From: VMGX01 sp038065915
GTDB lineage: Bacteria; Patescibacteriota; Minisyncoccia; Phycocordibacterales; 21-14-all-36-13
NCBI GenBank assembly: GCA_038065915.1
Contig: JBBTPZ010000023.1
Coordinates: 1 to 5,181, forward strand
Reading direction: 5' to 3'
Length of the DNA: 5,181 nucleotides
Below the pieces are notes generated by a model. That model saw only the letters and a list, made by a program, of their open reading frames with translations, searched no databases and was not told where the DNA came from. The position numbers and the translations under genes were made by a program. Shown here piece after piece: positions 1-5,050 of this stretch (position 1 is its first letter; every line of letters starts with the position of its first letter).

Positions 1-35
1 TTTAGAGCAATGCCATTTTTCACTACAGGATGAAT
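1..35 (+). repeat. Direct repeat copy 1 (duplicate of the pilB start region)
   Basis: These 35 bases are identical to 168-202. They include an ATG at 30-32 followed by AAT, the same first two codons as pilB. Here the frame then runs only 13 codons to TAA at 68-70, so it is not a credible gene. The repeat probably extends left of the window, because the hairpin arm TGCTCT found just upstream of copy 2 would lie outside the window for copy 1. Confidence 0.9.
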
Positions 36-55
36 CCCGTAGTAGAAAATGGCAT
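10..55. repeat. Long imperfect palindrome / hairpin
   Basis: Arms 10-31 and 34-55 pair about a centre at 32/33. Nineteen of 22 paired positions are Watson-Crick; 20/45 is T opposite G (a U-G wobble in RNA), and 21/44 and 27/38 are mismatches. The ATG at 30-32 sits at the apex. The left arm lies almost wholly in the direct repeat, while the right arm is unique to this copy, so the right arm is also complementary to 177-198 just before and into pilB. No U-tract follows, so this does not look like a simple terminator. It may be a palindromic repeat element or a structured leader. Confidence 0.75.
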
Positions 56-91
56 AAATATAAAATATTAAAAAATGAGAAAAATAAGAAA

Positions 92-122
92 TCCCAGTAG
101 CAGAGCAAAGCTCGCTACGGGA
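92..122. repeat. Hairpin with AAA loop and two bulged A residues
   Basis: Segments TCCC (92-95), GTAGC (97-101) and GAGC (103-106) pair with GCTC (110-113), GCTAC (114-118) and GGGA (119-122) around an AAA loop. This gives 13 base pairs with bulged A at 96 and 102. It lacks a following T-run on the plus strand. On the minus strand it would be followed by TTTCTTATTTTTCTC, so it could end a leftward transcript. Its function is not determined. Confidence 0.65.
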
Positions 123-161
123 CAAGTAAAACTTTATCAAAATTAACAACAAAAATAGCCG

Positions 162-176
162 TGCTCTTTTAGAGCA
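162..176. repeat. Short hairpin upstream of pilB
   Basis: TGCTCT (162-167) pairs perfectly with AGAGCA (171-176) around a TTT loop. It lies 20 bases before the pilB start, and a run of five T follows at 183-187 after a seven-base gap. It could act as a weak attenuator or simply be the left part of the repeated element. Its right arm is in the direct repeat. Confidence 0.5.
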
Positions 177-202
177 ATGCCATTTTTCACTACAGGATGA
201 AT
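168..202 (+). repeat. Direct repeat copy 2, spanning the pilB start codon
   Basis: This is identical over 35 bases to 1-35, with copies 167 bp apart. It ends two codons into pilB, so the pilB translation start region itself is what has been duplicated. No Shine-Dalgarno sequence at a usable distance is present: the AGG at 194-196 abuts the ATG. Confidence 0.9.
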
Positions 203-1924
203 ATTTTAAATTTTTTAAATATACTTTTAAATAAAAAACTCATAAACAAAGAGGATATTCTTGTTTTGGAAAAAGAAATAAAAGAAACCGGCGGAGACAT
301 TGAAAATATTTTAATGAAGAAAGGCATCACAATGTCGGAGATAATTGAAGCGAAAAGTGAATATTACAATGTTCCTTTTAAAAATCTAGAAAACACTCCG
401 ATTCCTTTTGAAATGTTGAAATATATACCAGAAAAGTCCGCTGATTATTATAAAATTATTCCACTAGGACTTCAGGATGGAGAGCTTGAGATAGGTTTTG
501 TCAACCCGGACGATATGGAAGCCAGAGATGCCGTATCATTTATAGCATCTAAAAATCAATTATCTTTTAAAATATATGTTATATCTGAAAGAGATTTTAA
601 AAAAGTAAAAGAATCATACGACGGATTATCTGGCGAAGTCGGTAAGGCGTTAACAGAACTTGAAACAGAATTATCAGTTGAAGAGCAAAAATTATCAAAA
701 GAAGTTTCGGAAGTATCAAAAAAAGGCATTACTACAAAAATAATCGAAGATGCACCCGTAACAAAAATTGTTGCGACCATATTGAGATACGCGACAGAGG
801 GCGGGGCATCGGATATTCACATAGAACCGATTGACGAAGAAGTGCGTATTAGATTTAGAGTTGATGGCGGGATGAATACAAGTTTAAAACTTCCTAAAAA
901 AATTCATAATGCAGTTGTAGCTAGAATAAAAATTTTGTCTAACATGAAATTAGATGAAAAAAGAAAACCACAGGACGGTAGGTTTTCGGCCCACGTTGAT
1001 AATAGGAAAATAGATTTTAGAGTTTCAACTTTTCCAACATATTACGGCGAAAAAGTGGTTATGAGAATCCTTGACCCGAATACTGGTGTTATAGGTTTGG
1101 ATAATTTGGGAATAAGTGAGAAAAATTTAAAGATTATTAAAAATGCAATAAGTAGGTCATATGGATTGATTTTGATATCTGGTCCAACTGGTTCCGGTAA
1201 AACAACGACGCTATATTCAATGCTTGAACAATTGGACAGAGAAACGAATAATGTTCTTAGTTTGGAAAATCCGATAGAATATAATATTCCCGGAGTTAGC
1301 CAATCAGAAATAAGGCCAGAGATAGGATATACATTTGCTACTGGTCTTAGAACAACATTAAGACAAGACCCGGATATAATAATGGTCGGCGAGATACGAG
1401 ATAAAGATACTGCAAAACTTGCCATTCAGGCGGCACTTACTGGACACCTTGTTTTATCAACAATACACACAAATAATGCTGTCGGTGTTATTCCTCGTCT
1501 TATAGATATGGGAGTTGACCCATTTTTGATACCGCCGACATTGATAATGACGATAGCTCAAAGGTTAGTTAAATTACTTTGTCCAAATTCTGGTAAGGCA
1601 ATACCAATTGATGGCGCTTTGAAAATTATGCTGGAAAAACAATTTAGTGATTTACCCAACGAATTTAAAAAAGATATAAAAATTCCTAACAACATTTATA
1701 CAATCGGCTCATCATCTGATTGTCCGAACGGAACAAAAGGAAGAGCTGCGGTGTTTGAAATTATGGAAATGAATAAGGAAATTGAAGAAGCTATTATGAA
1801 AGACCCAAGTGAAAGTGCAATATATAAAATTGCAAGAAAAAATGGAATGCTCACTATGCGAGAAGACGCTCTTTTAAAGGCATTTAAAGGGGAAATTCCT
1901 TTTGAAGAAGCCAATAAATTATAA
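197..1924 (+). CDS. pilB: Type IV pilus assembly ATPase PilB (GspE/PulE family)
   Basis: This 575-residue protein is the cytoplasmic hexameric motor that powers pilin polymerisation at the PilC platform. An MshEN-like N-terminal domain covers about residues 5-140. A polar, possibly coiled linker (145-180) leads to the N2 domain (about 183-310, with ASDIHIEP at 204-211). The RecA-like core has Walker A GPTGSGKT (329-336), an Asp box (355-362, ENPIEY instead of the usual EDPxEY), Walker B with catalytic E399, and a His box (415-428, H417 and H424). The GspE/PilB tetracysteine zinc motif is degraded: C462 and C509 are the only cysteines in the protein. Length matches the family. The start at 197 is supported by an in-frame stop at 170-172 and by the MshEN domain beginning within the first ten residues. 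The start lies in a duplicated segment and has no Shine-Dalgarno. Family assignment is near certain; the assembly role is inferred from the MshEN-plus-core architecture. Confidence 0.96.
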   Translation: MNILNFLNILLNKKLINKEDILVLEKEIKETGGDIENILMKKGITMSEIIEAKSEYYNVPFKNLENTPIPFEMLKYIPEKSADYYKIIPLGLQDGELEIGFVNPDDMEARDAVSFIASKNQLSFKIYVISERDFKKVKESYDGLSGEVGKALTELETELSVEEQKLSKEVSEVSKKGITTKIIEDAPVTKIVATILRYATEGGASDIHIEPIDEEVRIRFRVDGGMNTSLKLPKKIHNAVVARIKILSNMKLDEKRKPQDGRFSAHVDNRKIDFRVSTFPTYYGEKVVMRILDPNTGVIGLDNLGISEKNLKIIKNAISRSYGLILISGPTGSGKTTTLYSMLEQLDRETNNVLSLENPIEYNIPGVSQSEIRPEIGYTFATGLRTTLRQDPDIIMVGEIRDKDTAKLAIQAALTGHLVLSTIHTNNAVGVIPRLIDMGVDPFLIPPTLIMTIAQRLVKLLCPNSGKAIPIDGALKIMLEKQFSDLPNEFKKDIKIPNNIYTIGSSSDCPNGTKGRAAVFEIMEMNKEIEEAIMKDPSESAIYKIARKNGMLTMREDALLKAFKGEIPFEEANKL

Positions 1925-1963
1925 AAACCTCAAAACGGTTGTTTATTAAAATTTAGTTCGTTG

Positions 1964-1972
1964 TGTTAAAAT
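1964..1972 (+). promoter_or_regulatory. Candidate extended -10 promoter for the response regulator
   Basis: TGTTAAAAT matches the extended -10 pattern TGnTATAAT with one mismatch. No good -35 is visible at 16-18 bases upstream, which extended -10 promoters tolerate. The expected transcription start is near 1979, within two bases of the ATG at 1981, so the mRNA would be essentially leaderless. The site also overlaps the alternative GTG at 1963. Confidence 0.5.
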
Positions 1973-1980
1973 ATAGGCAT

Positions 1981-2376
1981 ATGGAAAATGATAAATATAA
2001 AGTTTTAATTATTGATGATGATAAATTTCTTCTTGATATTTATACTGTAAAATTTAAAGAGAACGGTCTTATTGTTGATACTGCAACTGGCGGAGAAGAG
2101 GCGCTTGAAAAATTAAGAGAAAATAAAAATTATGATATTTTGTTGCTCGATATTGTTATGCCCGTAATGGATGGTTTTGCGTTTCTTGAAAAAAAGAAAG
2201 AGGAAAATCTTGCTCCAAAATCTGTCATTGTGATTTTGAGTAATCAAGGACAAGTATCAGATATTGATAAGGCAAAGAAATATGGTATTCACGGGTATAT
2301 AGTAAAAGCCAGCACAATACCGTCCGAAGTATTGAAAGAAGTTTTGAATATAGCAAAAGCGAACATTGTAAAATAA
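1981..2376 (+). CDS. Single-domain response regulator (CheY-like receiver)
   Basis: This 131-residue protein is a stand-alone phospho-acceptor REC domain with no output domain. Numbered from the ATG at 1981, the acidic triad is D12-D13-D14, the phospho-acceptor is D57 (in LLLDIVMPVMDG), the switch Ser is S87 (ILSN) and the conserved Lys is K109 (YIVKAS). All catalytic positions are intact, so it should be phosphorylatable. Proteins of this form act by binding a partner. Lying 56 bp after pilB and before pilT, its likely target is the pilus motor, as for PilG/PilH- or CheY-type regulators; this is inference. A GTG at 1963 would add MLKYRH, but it overlaps the candidate -10, and the REC fold starts properly from the ATG. 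There is no Shine-Dalgarno. No partner kinase is in the window. Confidence 0.93.
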   Translation: MENDKYKVLIIDDDKFLLDIYTVKFKENGLIVDTATGGEEALEKLRENKNYDILLLDIVMPVMDGFAFLEKKKEENLAPKSVIVILSNQGQVSDIDKAKKYGIHGYIVKASTIPSEVLKEVLNIAKANIVK

Positions 2377-2422
2377 ATTTAGAAGCTCTGGGAGAGCTTC
2401 TAAATCCATGATTATTTTTTTT
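2377..2422 (+). terminator. Probable intrinsic terminator after the response regulator
   Basis: A perfect 13-bp stem (2377-2389 with 2393-2405) closes a GGG loop immediately after the TAA stop. A run of eight T at 2415-2422 follows nine bases after the stem. The gap between stem and T-run is longer than in a textbook terminator, so efficiency is uncertain. Confidence 0.6.
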
Positions 2423-2490
2423 GTGTTATGCTCTGGGGAACATTTAAATCCATAATTTTAAAATCCCTAACTTAAAAACCTCTGGGAGAG
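2385..2490 (+). repeat. Three degenerate copies of a CTCTGGG-centred motif
   Basis: CTCTGGG occurs at 2386-2392, 2431-2437 and 2480-2486, spaced 45 and 49 bases apart. Copies one and two also share TAAATCCAT 15-16 bases downstream (2401-2409 and 2445-2453). In copies one and three the motif continues as CTCTGGGAGAG, the apex of a perfect 13-bp hairpin, while the lower stem sequences differ but remain paired. Copy two has lost or never had the pairing arm. Confidence 0.6.
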
Positions 2491-2538
2491 GTTTTTAAGG
2501 AAAGTGTTTGAATTTATTCAAATTTCGGGATTTTAAAA
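2456..2538 (+). promoter_or_regulatory. Candidate three-stem structured element upstream of pilT
   Basis: A 12-bp perfect closing helix (2456-2467 with 2527-2538) encloses two hairpins: a 13-bp stem with GGG loop (2471-2483 with 2487-2499) and a 7-bp stem (2507-2513 with 2516-2522). The short joining segments make a three-way junction. It resembles no riboswitch class that I recognise. It lies entirely upstream of the candidate pilT promoter, so it may belong to a read-through transcript, a small RNA, or a DNA-level palindromic element. Confidence 0.45.
2471..2499. terminator. Terminator-type hairpin, possibly bidirectional
   Basis: CCTCT GGG AGAGG is flanked by A5 on the left and T5 on the right (2474-2496), and the full stem is 13 bp with no mismatch (2471-2483 with 2487-2499). 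This is the classic layout of a Rho-independent terminator usable from either strand. It also forms the middle stem of the larger three-stem element. Confidence 0.6.
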
Positions 2539-2576
2539 AATCGTGTTAGATTTTAATCCTTATTTTTTTTCTTTTT
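2528..2576 (+). terminator. Alternative terminator-like hairpin with T-rich tail
   Basis: GGATT (2528-2532) pairs with AATCC (2555-2559), and AAAATC (2537-2542) pairs with GATTTT (2549-2554), with a four-base bulge on the left side and a GTGTTA loop. A T-rich tract follows directly (2560-2576). The left strand overlaps the 3' strand of the closing helix at 2527-2538, so the two structures are mutually exclusive. Confidence 0.4.
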
Positions 2577-2648
2577 AATCACAATTTATTTGAGTTTGGA
2601 CAATTTTCATTCACAATATTTTTTACTTTTTAACCCATAATTTTAATT

Positions 2649-2654
2649 TATAAT
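2649..2654 (+). promoter_or_regulatory. Candidate -10 box for pilT
   Basis: A perfect TATAAT lies with its last base eight positions before the pilT ATG. The -35 region is unclear: TTTTTA at 2627-2632, spacer 16, is a weak match. Transcription would be expected to start near 2661, at or one base before the start codon, implying a leaderless mRNA. There is no Shine-Dalgarno sequence upstream of the ATG, which is consistent. Confidence 0.55.
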
Positions 2655-2661
2655 CGAAACC

Positions 2662-3720
2662 ATGGAACAAAAAAAACAACTTGAAGATTTATTGGCGGTG
2701 GTAATTAAAGAAGGAGCATCTGACCTTCATATTTCCGTCGGCAAGAGGCCAACCATAAGAGTATCGGGGATGTTAATAGCTCTTGAAAAAGAGAATATTT
2801 TGAAAGATGAAAATACATTTGGTTTAATGTCCGCTTTGTTGGACGAAGAACAAAAAAAAGAATTTTTAAAAAATAAAGAAATAGACCTTTCATATTCGTA
2901 TAATGAAATGAGGTTTAGGTGTAATTGTTATTTTCAAAAAGGAACGATTGCCATCGCGATGCGTTTGATACCTAAAAAGATAAAAACACTTCAACAGCTT
3001 AATCTACCGCAAGTTCTTGAATCGTTTGCAAGCAGAAGGCAGGGGTTTTTTCTTGTTGTTGGTCCGGTAGGTCATGGAAAAACCACAACGCTTGCTTCAA
3101 TGATTGAAATAATAAACAACACAAGAGCTGAACACATAATTACAATAGAAGACCCTATAGAATATTTATTTGAAGAAAAGAAATCCATAATAGACCAGAG
3201 AGAAATTAAAATTGATACAGCAGATTTTCATACAGCTCTAAAAAGTATGTTTAGACAAGACGTAAATGTTGTTATGATAGGAGAAATGCGCGGGACCGAA
3301 ACAATCTCAACCGCAGTAACGGCGGCAGAAACCGGACACTTGGTATTATCAACACTCCACACGAATAATGCATCACAAACCATAGATAGAATTATTGATT
3401 CGTTTCCGAGCGAGAGTCAGGTTCAAATAAGGACACAGTTGGCTGGAAGTTTAATTGGAATTTTTTCTCAAAGATTAATTCCAAGAATTGCCGGTGGAAT
3501 TGTTCCTGCCTACGAGCTTTTAATAAACAACACTGCAGTTTCTAACCTAATAAGAGAAGGGAGAACTCACGAGATAGATTCTGTTATTGAAACTAGTTCA
3601 GAGTCAGGTATGGTTGATATGAATAGGTCTCTTGCAGAACTGGTTAGAGCCGGCGAAATAACACTTGACGACGCAAGAAAATATTCCACGAAAATACAAG
3701 GTTTGGAAAAGCTGTTGTAG
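2662..3720 (+). CDS. pilT: Type IV pilus retraction ATPase PilT-like (twitching motility)
   Basis: This 352-residue protein is a cytoplasmic hexameric motor of the PilT/VirB11-like family, expected to drive pilus depolymerisation. It lacks the long MshEN region of PilB and starts directly with the PAS-like N-terminal domain (ASDLHIS at 19-25). The core has Walker A GPVGHGKT (134-141, with V and H in place of the usual T and S), an Asp box ITIEDPIEY (160-168), Walker B with catalytic E208, and a His box (224-237, H226 and H233). The PilT signature AIRNLIRE appears as AVSNLIRE (292-299), with Arg changed to Ser. In Walker B the usual Asp of DPDVxxxGE is N202, and GEMRD is GEMRG (207-211). Length is normal for PilT. 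The start has no Shine-Dalgarno but a TATAAT eight bases upstream. It follows a 285-bp structured spacer. PilU or another accessory ATPase is a possible alternative. Confidence 0.93.
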   Translation: MEQKKQLEDLLAVVIKEGASDLHISVGKRPTIRVSGMLIALEKENILKDENTFGLMSALLDEEQKKEFLKNKEIDLSYSYNEMRFRCNCYFQKGTIAIAMRLIPKKIKTLQQLNLPQVLESFASRRQGFFLVVGPVGHGKTTTLASMIEIINNTRAEHIITIEDPIEYLFEEKKSIIDQREIKIDTADFHTALKSMFRQDVNVVMIGEMRGTETISTAVTAAETGHLVLSTLHTNNASQTIDRIIDSFPSESQVQIRTQLAGSLIGIFSQRLIPRIAGGIVPAYELLINNTAVSNLIREGRTHEIDSVIETSSESGMVDMNRSLAELVRAGEITLDDARKYSTKIQGLEKLL

Positions 3721-3750
3721 AAAATAGCGAGCAGGGCGAGCATATTTTCT
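3719..3750. repeat. Inverted repeat overlapping the pilT stop codon
   Basis: AGAAAATA (3719-3726) is the exact reverse complement of TATTTTCT (3743-3750). The 16-base loop contains GCGAGC twice in direct orientation (3727-3732 and 3736-3741). No T-run follows, so a terminator role is unlikely. The left arm includes the last two bases of the stop codon. Confidence 0.5.
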
Positions 3751-3752
3751 TA

Positions 3753-3802
3753 ATCCAGCACTTATTTTATAAAACAATTGTTTTATAAAATAAGTGCTGG
3801 AT
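3753..3802. repeat. Perfect 50-bp palindrome between pilT and pilC
   Basis: Every base from 3753 to 3777 is the complement of its partner from 3802 back to 3778, giving 25 bp with no mismatch and no spacer, centred on CAATTG. As RNA it forms a very stable hairpin; as DNA it could extrude a cruciform. A short T-run (3808-3812) follows six bases later, so it might terminate or attenuate transcription between pilT and pilC, or protect an mRNA end. A mobile palindromic element is an alternative. Confidence 0.9.
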
Positions 3803-3805
3803 GAT

Positions 3806-3837
3806 GATTTTTATATTCGCTTCGCTCATTAAAAATC
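3806..3837. repeat. Inverted repeat just before the pilC start
   Basis: GATTTTTA (3806-3813) is the exact reverse complement of TAAAAATC (3830-3837). The 16-base loop holds a TTCGCTTCGCTC core. Its right arm ends four bases before the pilC ATG, so in RNA it would sit where a ribosome binding site is expected. TAAAAA at 3830-3835 is a very weak -10 candidate. Confidence 0.5.
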
Positions 3838-3841
3838 AATC

Positions 3842-5047
3842 ATGTTATTCAAATATAAAGTAATTGACGCCGAAGGTCTCCAAAAAAAAGGGGAAATAGA
3901 CGCGATAAATGTTGATGTTGCGATAACTTCTCTACAAAGGAGAGGGTTTGTGGTCGTGTCAGTGGACAATGCAAGTAAAGTGCCTTTTTTTGAAAAGAAA
4001 ATTTCTTTTTTTGATAAAGTTTCCAATAAAGATGTTGTGATACTTTCCCGTCAGATAGCGACTCTTTTTGACGCACAGGTTTCCGCATTAAAAATATTTA
4101 ATCTTTTAGCAGTTGAAACGGAGAACCCGATTTTAAGAAGTAAATTAGCGGAAATTTCTTCCGACCTTAAAGCTGGTAATCCAGTTTCAAAAGCGATGGA
4201 AAAACATCCTGATGTTTTTTCCGATTTTTATATAAATATGGTTCGTTCTGGTGAAGAATCAGGAAAACTTGAACAGACATTTTTATACCTTGCAGATTAT
4301 TTGGACAGGTCGTACGAGCTAACCTCAAAAGCAAAAAATGCTCTCGTTTATCCAGTTTTTATTATATTTACATTCGTAGCAGTTATGGTATTAATGCTCA
4401 CGACAGTTATTCCAAGAATAAGCTCAATTATTGCAGAGTCAGGTCAAACGATGCCTTTTTATACAAGAGCCGTTGTAGGAATAAGTAATTTACTCGTGAA
4501 TTATGGAATATTTTTAATTATATTGTTAATAATAGGAATGTTCTTTCTTTGGAAATATGCCAAAACAGAAGCTGGCAAACTTTATTTATCAAGATTAAAA
4601 ATTTCCATACCTTTTATCGGCGGTCTTTATAGAAAATTATATCTCTCAAGAATATCCGATAATATGCACACAATGCTCGCGAGTGGTATATCAATGGTTA
4701 GGTCAATAGAAGTTACGGGGACAGTTGTTGGTAATAAAGTTTATGAAAATATAATAAAAGAAGCTGTAGAATCCATAAAAGCGGGAAAATCTGTTTCAGA
4801 ATCTTTCTCTAAACATGAAGAAATTCCAAACATAATGGTTCAGATGATGAAAGTCGGAGAAGAAACGGGAGAACTTGGCAGTATTTTAAAAACCCTATCA
4901 AATTTTTACAGAAGAGAAGTTGTAAACGCTGTGGACACATTGGTCAGTTTAATAGAACCTGTGATGATTGTTTTGTTGGCTGTTGGTGTTGGTTTACTTT
5001 TAGCTTCTGTTCTTATTCCTATTTACAATATTTCAGCTGGCGTCTAA
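3842..5047 (+). CDS. pilC: Type IV pilus inner-membrane platform protein PilC (GspF family)
   Basis: This 401-residue polytopic membrane protein couples the cytoplasmic ATPases to the pilus fibre. Two homologous T2SSF domains are visible, about residues 65-191 and 268-393. Each carries the family's GE-S/T-G-L signature: RSGEESGKLEQ (135-145) and KVGEETGELGS (337-347). Hydrophobic membrane segments lie at about 168-190, 218-237 and 370-393, matching the usual three-helix topology. The N-terminal segment LFKYKVIDAEGLQKKGEID is typical of complete family members, supporting the ATG at 3842, although no Shine-Dalgarno precedes it and an inverted repeat ends four bases upstream. Length is as expected. 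It follows pilT by 121 bp containing a perfect palindrome, so co-transcription with pilT is uncertain. GspF of type II secretion is the alternative, but the adjacent pilT favours pili. Confidence 0.96.
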   Translation: MLFKYKVIDAEGLQKKGEIDAINVDVAITSLQRRGFVVVSVDNASKVPFFEKKISFFDKVSNKDVVILSRQIATLFDAQVSALKIFNLLAVETENPILRSKLAEISSDLKAGNPVSKAMEKHPDVFSDFYINMVRSGEESGKLEQTFLYLADYLDRSYELTSKAKNALVYPVFIIFTFVAVMVLMLTTVIPRISSIIAESGQTMPFYTRAVVGISNLLVNYGIFLIILLIIGMFFLWKYAKTEAGKLYLSRLKISIPFIGGLYRKLYLSRISDNMHTMLASGISMVRSIEVTGTVVGNKVYENIIKEAVESIKAGKSVSESFSKHEEIPNIMVQMMKVGEETGELGSILKTLSNFYRREVVNAVDTLVSLIEPVMIVLLAVGVGLLLASVLIPIYNISAGV

Positions 5048-5050
5048 GAT

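Noticed and set aside
30..70. Thirteen-codon open frame starting at the duplicated ATG in repeat copy 1
   Set aside because: It is too short and lacks a ribosome binding site or any recognisable peptide character. It is noted as a possible leader peptide only.
1042..1425. 127-codon open frame on the minus strand inside pilB
   Set aside because: It lies entirely opposite the conserved ATPase core of pilB and shows no domain or start signal of its own. It is a shadow of the real gene, as are the other minus-strand frames at 556-780, 1696-1914, 2705-2893 and 3829-4088.
1925..1944. Possible terminator after pilB (AACC paired with GGTT)
   Set aside because: Only four base pairs with a seven-base loop and no clean T-run; too weak to call.
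1963..1980. GTG start that would add six residues to the response regulator
   Set aside because: The GTG overlaps the candidate extended -10 box, there is no ribosome binding site, and receiver domains normally start only a few residues before the first strand, as they do from the ATG at 1981.
2385..2490. The spaced CTCTGGG repeats as a CRISPR array
   Set aside because: The copies are degenerate, only three, parts are internally palindromic at different lengths, the intervals are not uniform spacers, and no cas gene is present.
2591..2625. TTGGACA as a -35 box for a second pilT promoter
   Set aside because: No acceptable -10 hexamer lies 16-18 bases downstream.
2662..3720. PilT as a pseudogene because of its altered Walker motifs
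   Set aside because: The frame is intact at normal length and the P-loop lysine, catalytic glutamate and both His-box histidines are retained, so it is more likely functional or divergent than dead.
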